This document shows, one piece after another, positions 1 to 9,800 of a DNA stretch of 33,554 bases. Location of the stretch: positions 1 to 33,554 of the forward strand of contig WOZP01000144.1 in the NCBI GenBank assembly GCA_011620215.1. Reading direction: 5' to 3'. The notes beneath the pieces were generated by a model. That model worked only from the letters and a program-made list of their open reading frames with translations, was not told the DNA's origin and made no database searches. Both the position numbers and the translations under genes were made by a program. The DNA comes from Rugosibacter sp. (GTDB lineage Bacteria > Pseudomonadota > Gammaproteobacteria > Burkholderiales > Rhodocyclaceae). Each line of letters begins with the position of its first letter. Position 1 is the first letter of the stretch.

Positions 1-258
1 CTTAATCCAATAATAATTTCAAACCATGTCTTGGTTTTCATAATATTTTCTGGGGGATCCACATGCAAGCCGACATCAAGTCTGCTCATATAGTGCAGTT
101 TTTTCTCACTGAGCGCTGCCTGGGGTTGGCATCTGTAATTTGCATACCTTGGCACGAGGATACGCTATAGAATAAAAACTTCAATTGGCTCTGCGGAATA
201 TGCAGACTTGTCCCGTTGAAACAACGCTTCACTTTACATACACTGGAGAGAACGCATT

Positions 259-876
259 ATGAAACTATATTACGCCCCTGGCGCCTGTTCGCTTGCGCCA
301 CACATTGTGCTCGAAGAATCCGGCCTCGCTTATGAGTCAGAAGCCATTGACCTGCGTGGCAACCGTATGACCAGCTCTGGCAAAGACTTTAGCCAGATCA
401 ATGCCAAAGGCTATGTTCCCGCGCTGGTACTGGATGACGGCCAACTCCTCACCGAAGGCCCGGCAATTAACCAATACCTCGCTGACCGTGTACCAGAAAA
501 AAAACTGGCCCCCGCCAACGGCACGATAGACCGTTATCGCCTGCAAGAATGGCTGACTTTCTTGGGTACCGAATTGCACAAAAGTTTTTCGCCACTCTTT
601 AATCCTGCTACGTCCGACGACTGGAAAAAAGCATCTCTTGAGACGGTGAATCGCCGCCTGGAATATGTTGCTACGCAACTCGCTGGCAAGCAGTTTCTCG
701 TCGGAGATAACTTCACCATTGCCGATGCGTACTTGTTCACCATCCTCGGCTGGGGGCAGTACGTTGGTCTGGATATCGGCAAATGGCCTGTGCTGAAGGA
801 ATACCATGGCCGCATCTTCATGCGTCCCGCTGTGCAAGCCGCACTCAAGGCAGAAGGCCTGATTCCTTCCGCTTAA
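259..876 (+). CDS. Glutathione S-transferase (beta-class-like)
   Basis: ORF MKLYYAPGACSLAPHIVLEESGL...; N-terminal thioredoxin-like motif with the Cys of GACSLAPHI typical of bacterial beta-class GSTs; C-terminal DNFTIADAYLFTILGW GST motif; upstream GGAGAG. Confidence 0.93.
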   Translation: MKLYYAPGACSLAPHIVLEESGLAYESEAIDLRGNRMTSSGKDFSQINAKGYVPALVLDDGQLLTEGPAINQYLADRVPEKKLAPANGTIDRYRLQEWLTFLGTELHKSFSPLFNPATSDDWKKASLETVNRRLEYVATQLAGKQFLVGDNFTIADAYLFTILGWGQYVGLDIGKWPVLKEYHGRIFMRPAVQAALKAEGLIPSA

Positions 877-896
877 GATGCAATAAAAACTCTGCA

Positions 897-935
897 GCAG
901 GTGGCTCCAAACCAGAAAACTCTGGGGCTGCCTGC
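897..935 (+). terminator. Possible stem-loop after the GST gene (13 bp with 3 G-T wobbles, no T-run)
   Basis: GCAGGTGGCTCCA ... TGGGGCTGCCTGC can pair fully with wobbles; no U-tract follows, so terminator function is uncertain. Confidence 0.35.
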
Positions 936-974
936 CGCATCATGTATAACTAAAAAAAACGAGGAGAAGATACT

Positions 975-1400
975 TTGAGCGATAAAAAAACCACCGTCCA
1001 TGTCACCCGTGAGATGGATGCACCAGCCAGTGCCGTGTGGACAACCGTACGTGATTTTGCTGGCATTGCTAAATTCCTGCCCATGTTCGAATTGGTCGGC
1101 AAGGCTGATAACACCATAGGCTCAATTCGCACCCTTAAACAAGGCGATGCTATTTTTCGCGAGCGCCTCGAAGCACTGGATGACGCAGCACGCATCCAGC
1201 GTTATTCCATTGTCGAAGCACCTGTTCCTTTTCAGGATTATCTTAGCGAACTGGCAGTGCGTGATCTGGGCAACAATCGCTGCGCCGTAAGCTGGTCATC
1301 GACTTTCGTCGTCGTCGGCGCCCCTGAGGCTGATGTCGTTGGCATGATTAATGGCCTCTACAATGCGGGAATTGACCAGCTCGTGAAACTGCACACCTAA
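975..1400 (+). CDS. SRPBCC family (polyketide cyclase/START-like) protein
   Basis: TTG start preceded by GAGGAGAAG; MSDKKTTVHVTREMDAPASAVWTTVRDFAGIAKFLPMFE... is a typical SRPBCC N-terminus. Confidence 0.8.
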   Translation: MSDKKTTVHVTREMDAPASAVWTTVRDFAGIAKFLPMFELVGKADNTIGSIRTLKQGDAIFRERLEALDDAARIQRYSIVEAPVPFQDYLSELAVRDLGNNRCAVSWSSTFVVVGAPEADVVGMINGLYNAGIDQLVKLHT

Positions 1401-1508
1401 AAATTGCGAAGTCGCTCACGCTGACCTGTCATCAGTTGCTATAAACGCTATAAACACTTGACGGCATTGACGGCAGGCAACCAACTCTTAATGCACGAGG
1501 AGGAAAAG

Positions 1509-3062
1509 ATGGCCAAAAAAGAAAATGAAAAAGCCGCCGTTACCCGCCCCATGACGGGGGACGAATATCTGGAAAGCCTGCGCGATGGGCGTGAAGTTTA
1601 CATTTTTGGCGAGCGCGTCAAGGATGTCACCGCCCACCCGGCCTTTCGCAATTCAGCGCGGATGACTGCACGTTTATATGACGCGATGCATGATCCGGCC
1701 AAAAACAGCCAGTTGGCCGTACCCACCGATACAGGCAGTGGCGGCTTTACCCATCCGTTTTTCAAGGCGCCGCGCAATGCTGAAGACCTGGTTAAATCGC
1801 GCGATGCGATTGCGGAGTGGCAGCGCATCGGCTACGGCTGGCAAGGGCGGGCACCCGATTACAAAGCCAGTTTTATTGCAGCGATGGGCGCCATCCCCGA
1901 GTTTTTTGGCGAATACGAGGGCAATGCCCGTGCCTGGCACAAGAAAACCCAGGAGAGCCTGCTCTACTGGAACCATGCCATTGTTAACCCGCCGATTGAT
2001 CGTAACAAGGGTTCATCTGAAATAGAAGATATCTGCGTGCATGTGGAGCGCGAAACCGATGCCGGCATTATCGTTTCAGGTGCTAAAGTTGTTGCTACCA
2101 ATTCGGCGCTAACCCACCAGAATTTTGTCGGCTTATACGGTGTTCCCGTCAAAGACCCTCGCTTCGCTTTGATTTTCACCCTGCCAATGAACTCACCCGG
2201 CCTGAAGATTATCTGCCGCACCTCATATGAGTATGCCGCAGCCGTCATGGGCACCCCTTTTGACTACCCGCTCTCCAGCCGCATGGACGAAAACGACTCC
2301 GTCCTCGTGCTCGACAAGGTTTTAGTGCCTTGGGAAAATGTCTTTGCCTATCGCGACATCAATATCGTGAATAACTTCATTTTTGGTTCAGGTTTCATGT
2401 CGCGCGCCTTGTTTCATGGCTGCACGCGACTGGCAGTCAAACTTGACTTCATCACCGGCTTGTTTATCAAAGCGACAGAAACAACCGGTGCCAACGAATT
2501 TCGTGGCGTGCAGGGGCGTATCGGCGAAGTACTGGCCTGGCGCAACTTGTTCTGGAGTCTCTCGGAAGCCATGGCACGCAACCCGGAACCGTGGGGCAAG
2601 AATTCTGTCCAGGTCAATAACGAAGCCGCCAGCGCTTATCGCGTGTTTGCGCCCATGGCCTACCCCATGATCAAGGATCTGATCGAAAAAGACCTCGGTG
2701 CTGCCCTCGTCTACTTACCATCGCATGCCGCTGATTTTCTCAACCCGGATACCAGGCCTTACCTTGATCGCTTTGTGCGTGGATCCAATGGGATTACGGC
2801 AGAGAGCCGCGTAAAAATTCTCAAGTTGCTCTGGGATGCCATTGGCACTGAATTTGGCAGCCGACATGAGTTGTATGAGCGCAACTACGCAGGCAATCAC
2901 GAAGACAACCGGATACAGACACTCGGTTACGCTACTGCGACGGGAAAAATAGACCAGCTCAAGGGGTTTGTCGATACCTGCCTGAATGAATATGACCTCA
3001 ATGGCTGGATAGCCCCAGACCTCATCAACCCGACCGATGTCGGCCTGTTTGGTAAAAAGTAA
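1509..3062 (+). CDS. 4-hydroxyphenylacetate 3-monooxygenase/HpaB-family FAD-type oxygenase component
   Basis: Start moved from 1458 (TTG) to ATG 1509 because of GAGGAGGAAAAG directly upstream; [37 protein letters not shown]-terminus and [18 protein letters not shown]-terminus are HpaB-family hallmarks. Confidence 0.9.
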   Translation: MAKKENEKAAVTRPMTGDEYLESLRDGREVYIFGERVKDVTAHPAFRNSARMTARLYDAMHDPAKNSQLAVPTDTGSGGFTHPFFKAPRNAEDLVKSRDAIAEWQRIGYGWQGRAPDYKASFIAAMGAIPEFFGEYEGNARAWHKKTQESLLYWNHAIVNPPIDRNKGSSEIEDICVHVERETDAGIIVSGAKVVATNSALTHQNFVGLYGVPVKDPRFALIFTLPMNSPGLKIICRTSYEYAAAVMGTPFDYPLSSRMDENDSVLVLDKVLVPWENVFAYRDINIVNNFIFGSGFMSRALFHGCTRLAVKLDFITGLFIKATETTGANEFRGVQGRIGEVLAWRNLFWSLSEAMARNPEPWGKNSVQVNNEAASAYRVFAPMAYPMIKDLIEKDLGAALVYLPSHAADFLNPDTRPYLDRFVRGSNGITAESRVKILKLLWDAIGTEFGSRHELYERNYAGNHEDNRIQTLGYATATGKIDQLKGFVDTCLNEYDLNGWIAPDLINPTDVGLFGKK

Positions 3063-3091
3063 AGCTTCATTCCCTGATTGATTTAATCAGC

Positions 3092-3132
3092 ACGCACGAT
3101 GGCGCGACGATACTTGTCGCGCCATCGTGCGT
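3092..3132 (+). terminator. Perfect 17-bp stem-loop downstream of the HpaB-like gene
   Basis: ACGCACGATGGCGCGAC-GATACTT-GTCGCGCCATCGTGCGT; perfect inverted repeat but only a weak T/A-rich tail. Confidence 0.6.
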
Positions 3133-3167
3133 TAACAATTTACAACCTGACTAATTGATTGGCCCAC

Positions 3168-3194
3168 AAAAAGTCGGCGCTGCTGATACGGCGG
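3168..3194 (+). repeat. Dispersed 27-bp repeat, copy 1
   Basis: AAAAAGTCGGCGCTGCTGATACGGCGG; matches copies at 4169, 30510 and (minus strand) 17838. Confidence 0.8.
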
Positions 3195-3259
3195 ACAAAT
3201 GCTGCAGCACGGGTATAAGCGGAGAAAACTGGCTGCCGTGGTTATGCGAATCCGTTCAT

Positions 3260-3430
3260 TTATGTTCTGCGCCGCAACTGCGACTCTAACCCAAGCTTCT
3301 TTGCTTGATATGCCACGCGCGGACGGGTAACACCCAAGGCTCTGGCCACGGCAGACAGGTTGCCACGATGCGGTTCTATCGCCGCTTGCAGTTAAAACGC
3401 CGTGATGGGATTCAATACCCCCTCATGATT
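3260..3430 (-). pseudogene. Remnant of the Fis-type HTH C-terminus of a sigma54-dependent (NtrC/XylR-like) regulator
   Basis: Minus-strand translation NHEGVLNPITAF*LQAAIEPHRGNLSAVARALGVTRPRVAYQAKKLGLESQLRRRT*; clear HTH_8 signature, in-frame stop, and no AAA+ domain upstream. Not in the supplied ORF track. Confidence 0.75.
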
Positions 3431-3529
3431 TACAGCACCTCTGTCGCATATGGACTGATCATTAACAATGCCCGACGTTGAACTAGCAAAAACAGGCTGC
3501 GGTGCCACTTGCGAGGTTCCCTCTGTTTT

Positions 3530-3668
3530 TCGCCTTCCAACCCATCGGCATTATGCCGCCAATTCTTTCTCATGCCGAGAACTGAGCTAGTACGCTTCCG
3601 GTTGTAGAACGGTTCGATGTCATCGAACAAGTCAGCCTTCGCTCCGTCCTTGTGCTCTCGATCAAACC
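3530..3668 (-). mobile_element. IS3-family transposase (OrfB) C-terminal remnant
   Basis: Minus-strand DREHKDGAKADLFDDIEPFYNRKRTSSVLGMRKNW resembles the IS3 OrfB ending (..FDYIEPFYNRKRRHSTLGY-SP..); no remaining catalytic core. Confidence 0.7.
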
Positions 3669-3719
3669 CTAGTACGCACTAAAATATGCTGCTCATTTCA
3701 AAAACGAGGAGATCTCATC

Positions 3720-4118
3720 ATGCAAAGTACCCTTGAACAACGCAATATCGACATCGTTCGCAACTTCTGCGCTGACTGGAGCAAGTGCTCAAACCAGGCG
3801 CTACTCCCCTACTTCACTGAAGATGCCATCTACCACAACATGCCGTGGGTGCCACTCAAGGGACATCAAGCCATTGGAGATTTTCTTGCGCCCTTTTGGT
3901 CCATGCTTGATAGCATTACCTTCGATGTGCTCAACATTGCCGCAAACGGCGCGGTTATTTTTACCGAACGCGTTGACTATTTTCGGTTTAAAAATGGAGG
4001 AAAACTCGATCTTCCCGTCAACGGCGTGTTTGAACTGAACGCTGAAGGAAAGATTACCCAATGGCGCGAATATTGGGATCTTGCCGACTGGATAAAGCAA
4101 GGCGGCCCGACAGCTTGA
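3720..4118 (+). CDS. Limonene-1,2-epoxide hydrolase-like (LEH/SnoaL-like, NTF2 fold) protein
   Basis: Motifs YHNMP, TERVDYF and WREYWDL correspond to the LEH active-site Tyr/Asn, Arg/Asp and Asp positions; upstream GAGGAG. Confidence 0.82.
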   Translation: MQSTLEQRNIDIVRNFCADWSKCSNQALLPYFTEDAIYHNMPWVPLKGHQAIGDFLAPFWSMLDSITFDVLNIAANGAVIFTERVDYFRFKNGGKLDLPVNGVFELNAEGKITQWREYWDLADWIKQGGPTA

Positions 4119-4127
4119 GTCGAGTCT

Positions 4128-4148
4128 AGCCGGTTTTTCATACCGGCT
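4128..4148 (+). terminator. Short stem-loop after the LEH-like gene
   Basis: AGCCGGT-TTTTCAT-ACCGGCT, 7-bp stem directly after the stop codon. Confidence 0.4.
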
Positions 4149-4168
4149 TAATGTGCACGCGAAATTGC

Positions 4169-4195
4169 AAAAAGTCGGCGCTGGGGATACGGCGA
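4169..4195 (+). repeat. Dispersed 27-bp repeat, copy 2
   Basis: AAAAAGTCGGCGCTGGGGATACGGCGA. Confidence 0.8.
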
Positions 4196-4242
4196 TTCAA
4201 CCGGGATAACATCCATTGACCCGTCGTTTTATCCGGGCAGTT

Positions 4243-4730
4243 TCAGGTCCGAAGTGCAACGAGTTGATGATGATGCTCAAAGAAGTTGAAGGACTCAGGC
4301 ATAAGCAATTCGGCAGGGCACTTCCAGTCGAGGCTTTTGCGCGGCCGGGTGTTGAGTTGCCAAGCAACGGCATCGAGTTGGGCCTGAGTGAATCCAGAGA
4401 GGGCTGTGCGGATCGGCGAAATAGATATTGACGCCAGTCATCTCGGAGAACCGCTCGTGCTGCGCCATTTTTTGAATCCGTGTCTGGACACGCCCCTGAT
4501 TGTAAGTCAAAGAGAGCCGACGCTGCGCGTCGATGCGATTGAGGACGGTCCCGAAGCCGGTAACTGCCGCGTCGGCGGTGGCGTTGTCCATTCTTGCCAA
4601 GGCCACGAACAGCGTGGTTCGCTCGACCAACGTACCGACGGCAGACGCGTTGCGAGCGCCCTTGATCAGATCACCCTCCCAGTGTCCGGGGATGCTGCTA
4701 CGCTCAATAATCAATGGGCCATAGCCTGCC
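4243..4730 (-). mobile_element. IS30-family transposase remnant (N-terminus missing, internal deletion with frameshift, small insertion)
   Basis: Frame 1 IIERSSIPGHWEGDLIKGARNASAVGTLVERTTLFVALARMDNATADA...NRIDAQRRLSLTYNQGR..; then after FADPHSP the other frame continues GFTQAQLDAVAWQLNTRPRKSLDWKCPAELLMPESFNFFEHHHQLVALRT*. Confidence 0.88.
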
Positions 4731-4786
4731 GCCCAAGCCACCGGAGTTAGCAGCAGGCATAAAACAAAAATCAAAAAACGATTCAT
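4295..4786 (-). pseudogene. Chimeric ORF: signal-peptide start of an unknown secreted protein fused to the IS30 remnant
   Basis: MNRFLIFVLCLLLTPVAWA is a convincing signal peptide with RBS AAAGGAAC upstream; sequence changes to IS30 transposase within a few codons. Confidence 0.75.
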
Positions 4787-4876
4787 TACGATGTTCCTTT
4801 CAGTGCTTCAAGCGCGCTTTTCAGGCCAAAAGATGATGCTAGCAGAAGTAGTTCATACGCATAAAGCCTACTCTAG

Positions 4877-5635
4877 TTAGCAACGAAGCAATTGCCGCAT
4901 CGCCTTAGCAATGAAAATAGTATTCGTCACCAGATAGCGCTTCCATAAACGTCGCGGCTCTGAGCACAGGCGGTGCAGCCACTCCAGCCCTGCGTTCTGC
5001 ATCCATTTTGGCGCCCGTTTAATCGTACCCGCATGGTAATCAAAAGCTGCACCTACACCGATCATCACACCCTTCACTCGACCCCGATGGGCGGCCATCC
5101 ATTGTTCCTGCTTGGGGCAACCTAGGCTCACCCAAATGGTGCCAGCGCCAGCAGAATTAATCCGGGCCACATCAGCCTCGTCCTCTTCAGCCGTGGCTGA
5201 TCGAAAAGGCGGCGAATAAGCACCTGCAATGAGCAAACCCGGGAAGGCCGCTTTCAAGCGCTGCTGCAATAATTCCAGAGTAGTGGATAGCCCACCATAA
5301 AGATAAATGCTCTCCCCACGTAACGCCGCCTGCTCGCAATACTTCCACATAAGATCCGGCCCGTTGATACGCTGCTGGTCAGGGAAACCAAGTATTCGCA
5401 GCATCTTGGCCACAGGCGCGCCATCCGGCGTCGCCATATCAGCGGATTCAACAATGCGTCCAAAGGCTGCATCCTGCCCGGCTGTTACCACCGAATGCAC
5501 ATTGCATATACACACATAACGCGATTCACGCGCCGCTGCCCATGTGCTAATCCGCGACAGCGCGTTATCCCATCCCACCACATCAATTGATGCCCCCAGC
5601 ACCGGAGCCCTCACCCGCTTGTCTTGCATCGTCAT
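4877..5635 (-). CDS. WecG/TagA/CpsF family glycosyltransferase
   Basis: GASIDVVGWDNALSRISTWA..., YLYGG, VSLGCPKQEQWMAAHRGRVKGVMIGVGAAFDYHAGTIKRAPKWMQNAGLEWLHRL are WecG/TagA signatures. Confidence 0.93.
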   Translation of the reverse strand: MTMQDKRVRAPVLGASIDVVGWDNALSRISTWAAARESRYVCICNVHSVVTAGQDAAFGRIVESADMATPDGAPVAKMLRILGFPDQQRINGPDLMWKYCEQAALRGESIYLYGGLSTTLELLQQRLKAAFPGLLIAGAYSPPFRSATAEEDEADVARINSAGAGTIWVSLGCPKQEQWMAAHRGRVKGVMIGVGAAFDYHAGTIKRAPKWMQNAGLEWLHRLCSEPRRLWKRYLVTNTIFIAKAMRQLLRC

Positions 5636-6858
5636 CTAACTTCCTTTGCAACCGCACTAATCGCCTCTTCGTAGATCGCGATGAGTTGTGCGTAATTTCG
5701 CGTTGCAGAAAACTCTGCTTCGTACTTTGCCCGCGCGTTACGCCCCATTTCTGCCATGCGCTCTGGATGTGCGTGAGCCCAATTCAACTTATGCGCCAGA
5801 TCAGCGGCATTTCCCGGTTCGAACAACAGGCCGGTAACACCCTCTTCAATCAAATCGATCAACGGCCCAAGCCGACTGGCGATCACAGGCAGGGCACAGG
5901 CAAACGCTTCCACCAACGTTCTTGGAAAGCTTTCGTAACAAATACTCGGTAGCACCAGCGCCACCGAACATCCCATTTCGGTTCGCACTGCCTCCTCGGA
6001 GAGCGCACCCAACGCAGTCAGCCCGGAATGCCCCTCAAGCAAGCCCGACTCAGGCCCTGTTCCCGCTACCCGTAAGCAGGACGCTATGTCCAGTAACGCC
6101 CAGGCCCGAACCAGCACATCAATACCCTTTTCGGCCGACAAACGCCCAACGAAGAGAAAACTCGTACGCTCGGCAAGTGGTGGTGGCGGGGAGTCCACGA
6201 AATTCGGCTTCACCATCACGCGCTCCGCAGGCAAACCGCCCTCGATGAACTTGCGTCGGCAAAACTCATTGAGCGCAATGTAGCGCGTTACCTTGTCGCG
6301 GTAGGTGTTCAGTATTGAACGATGCAAGACCAGCATACCAGTCAACACCGCCGACTGCGCCCTTGAATCACGGTAGCAACCATGCAGCACACTGCGCCAT
6401 GGCAAATGGCCAAGGCAGTCTTCGCACACCCGCCCTTCACGCAGATACGTCGCTTGAGGACAGTGCAGACGAAAATTATGCAATGTCTGCACCACCGGCA
6501 AACCGGCCGCCCTCACCGCCCAGTATGCAGAAGGAGAAATTAGCGGGAAAGTATTGTGGAAGTGCACGACATCCGGCCGAAACCGACGAATCGATTCAGT
6601 CAAAGCGGTTACGGAACAGGTTGACCAGACGGTATCCACCGCTGCCTTCCAGCGCGGTGTGACCTTCAATTCATCATTATGCCGCTGAAAAATATCGACT
6701 TCATGCCCACGCCCGCGCAATAACTCAAATTCCGCATTAACAACGGCATCCTCCCCGCCACGCAACTGGTAAGCGTTGTGTACGATCAAGACACGACGCT
6801 GCGGCGTTACCAATTGTGCCGACACATCTTCGCGACCAATCAAGACTGACATGCTCAT
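5632..6858 (-). CDS. GT4-family glycosyltransferase
   Basis: RVLIVHNAYQLRGGEDAVVNAEFELL N-terminus, FVGRLSAEKGIDVLVRAW, PSICYESFPRTLVEAFACALPVIAS; ATGA overlaps on both sides. Confidence 0.92.
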   Translation of the reverse strand: MSMSVLIGREDVSAQLVTPQRRVLIVHNAYQLRGGEDAVVNAEFELLRGRGHEVDIFQRHNDELKVTPRWKAAVDTVWSTCSVTALTESIRRFRPDVVHFHNTFPLISPSAYWAVRAAGLPVVQTLHNFRLHCPQATYLREGRVCEDCLGHLPWRSVLHGCYRDSRAQSAVLTGMLVLHRSILNTYRDKVTRYIALNEFCRRKFIEGGLPAERVMVKPNFVDSPPPPLAERTSFLFVGRLSAEKGIDVLVRAWALLDIASCLRVAGTGPESGLLEGHSGLTALGALSEEAVRTEMGCSVALVLPSICYESFPRTLVEAFACALPVIASRLGPLIDLIEEGVTGLLFEPGNAADLAHKLNWAHAHPERMAEMGRNARAKYEAEFSATRNYAQLIAIYEEAISAVAKEVR

Positions 6859-9800
6859 GCCGTTTTATCCGCAATGGACATTACGCCATGCTGTTCAAGG
6901 CATCGAGTAATCCCTTCGCAAAAGCGATTTGCCATTTTTTCCAGCGAGATTTTGTCTGCAGAATGCTCACAACCTTCCTGAAGTTTTCGATAGAGCACTT
7001 CGTCATCGAGCAAACCAAGCACTGCTGTGGAATAAGCATCGACATCGACTGGCGTCATCAGCCCGTTAATACCGTGCTCCAGATAGGCGATCTCTGGTGA
7101 GTGATATTCGTACGCCGTGGTCACCATAGGCACTTTCGCAACAAATGAATCCAGTATGCCCAAGCCAACCATCCCGGGATTGAGCATGACTTTTGAAATT
7201 TTCAAAAGCAGCGCCTTCTCGCGCCCCTTGCGAGCACCTAGCCAATGAATCCAGCCATCAGAGTTTGTAACGGCTTGCTGTACCTTTCCACGCAACGAGC
7301 CATCACCCACAATCACCAGCTGAAAATCCGGAATGCTTTGACGCAAGCATCGAGCTGCCTCAAATAAAAAATCAAGCTGCTTGTCCGCATGCAATGAGCC
7401 AATCATTATCCCGACTGTTCCCGCGCCAATATCAAACATCTCACGAGCCTGATGTATATCGGCATTCATTATTCCGTCCAGATCGCTGGCGAGCGCATGA
7501 GTGTCTATCGAGTTATTCAAAACCGTGACCTGCTCCATGGGAAAGCCGGCATCCATCACGGCTCGCGCACTGAGTTCCGTGTAGGCAAACCACCAGTCCA
7601 CCTTGGTCACCAAGCGGCGTTTAATTTGCTCGCTTAACGACTGTGAATTGGATGCTTGGAAATTGCGCCCATGCCCCCAAAATGCCAGCTCCTTGGGGCG
7701 CTGAAAAATCCCCAGGAAATAATTAAAAAGCAGCCGGTTTTCCTGCGTCACCACGACCAGATCAGCCCCGCGTATCGCTGCACTGGAGTTTTGCCAGCAG
7801 ATTCGGCCGTTTAACCAATAAGTGCAGGGCACATAAACGCCCCACGACAGCGTGCCCGAATCCTCCTTCTCCTGCTCTTCCGGGGTTGGATCGCCAAACA
7901 CCACAATCAACTCAATGCCTGCCTTGCCAAGCTGGTCGCGCATCAACTCGAATAGCGGAATACGGTAGTGCGTCATTCGCCGCTGAATGATTACAACCCT
8001 AGCCCGTTGCGTATTTGCAAATTGGTACGGCGCTAGCGACTTTTGCTCTTGAGTGGCAACGCTCACCCTTACCGCATTAACAATGCCCGCCGCCGCATTC
8101 TCGAAACTGTATTCCTGAACCAGCGCCCTGCCTCTCGCCGACATAGAGTCATACAAATCGGAGTCAGACAATAAACGAACGCTTGCATCGGTCCAACGCT
8201 GAACATCAAGCGGTAGCACAAAACCATTTTCTCCGTCCCGAATCAAGTCACCGATAGTTTCAGCAAAAGGCGATACCAGGATCGGCAGGCCAGCAGCACA
8301 GGCCTCATTGGCAACTACACCCCAAACATCCCATTGGGTTGGAAAAAACAAAATCCGAGCCGAACCATACAGCTTCGGCAACTCATCCTGGTAGGCAAAG
8401 CCCGCAAATTCACACGTCACCTCCTGCGCTGCGGTTACGCCAGCGGCACGCATCTCAGGCTCCATTTCACCGGAGCCCACAAAGAGAATCGACACCCGTC
8501 GCCCCAGGCGCTGAGCAACACAGCGTGCGACTTCAATCGCAAATAGCGGGTTTTTCATCCCCACAAAACGGCCGCAAAAAATGAAGTCAAAACGCTTTTC
8601 AACGAGGGGAGCATTGAAAAAAGCCGCGTTGTTCGCACACAAATGAGACTTGAACAGGCGCTTCGAATCGATGCCATAGCTACGGTAAAGTGCCAACGAA
8701 CCATCGCTCGCTCCGATGAAAGCTTGCGTTCCCGCATACACCCTTCGACGGACCCAGCGATGAATCAAAGAAAGTTTAGTTTCAGACTGGTAAGTACCAT
8801 CAGTCATAGCAATATGCCGCACGCCATGCAAGCGCGCGTAGGTATACGCGAGCAGATGCGTGGGGTTGAACCCCGTTGTTATAACCACATCAGGACGAAA
8901 AGCACGCAACCTCCCCCACACGTCAGGGTTTATGTGAATGAAACGGCCGCGAAAGTTAATAAATTTTTCACGCAGAAAAACCTGTTTGAATTTACTAGCC
9001 GCCAAATCCCATTCCCTATCAGGTTCCCGGCCACTGCAAAAGAACGCACAAAATTCAATATCAGGTGCGGCCGCGATTTGTTCAAATACAGGCAGGCGAT
9101 AAGGCGCAGGAATATTGGTGACCATCGCCACTTTTAAACGCGTGGTATCACCTTTTGCACTGTGTTCCGAGGGGGGCAGCCCCTGCTTGTCAGGAAGCAT
9201 GTGCTGCACCACATGACGCTGTCGCCAACGGGACAGGAGCTTTGCCCGCACCGTTGTCGGCAGCAACAGCAAGCCTAGGCTAACGACATCCCGGAAACGA
9301 ATCCCGCTGACCTTGACAGACTTGTCAAGCTCAACGAGGCAATCAACACGTTCGCCCAACTCCATGAATAAAGTGGCTCTCATTCGATGCCAATCACCTC
9401 TATACCGCCGCAGACCTGAGCGAACTCGACCGTACTGCGAATCCAGTTTTGCCAGCTCATTACCAACGATATCGGGCTTCGCCGGACGCCGAATGGCGTT
9501 CTGGTTACGTGCGACTGAAATTGGCGGCGCGACAATATAGGCCGTGGCAGTCATCGAGTATGCAACATTACCGACGCAGGCCAGTCTTGCCCATGTAAGG
9601 AGATCTTCGCCGGACTTCAGTCCCAGCGGAAACCCGCCAATTTTTGCAAATGCTGTCTTGCTCACCGCTACCGCTGAACTGCAAACTGGTGGAGCGACAC
9701 CCAATGCTTCAGTGAAATAGTCCAGAGCTCGTTGTTTTTCCGGGTTATCTTTTTCGTCGTGCAGACGAGTCTTACGAATCCGCCCCACTTCGTCGACAAT

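Noticed and set aside
150-175. Possible sigma54 promoter TTGGCACGAGGATACGCT upstream of GST
   Set aside because: GG to GC spacing is 11 nt rather than the canonical 10 and the -12 element is poor; not supported despite the nearby regulator remnant.
337-837. 166-aa minus-strand ORF antisense to GST
   Set aside because: The GST reading frame is well supported; the antisense frame has no family signal.
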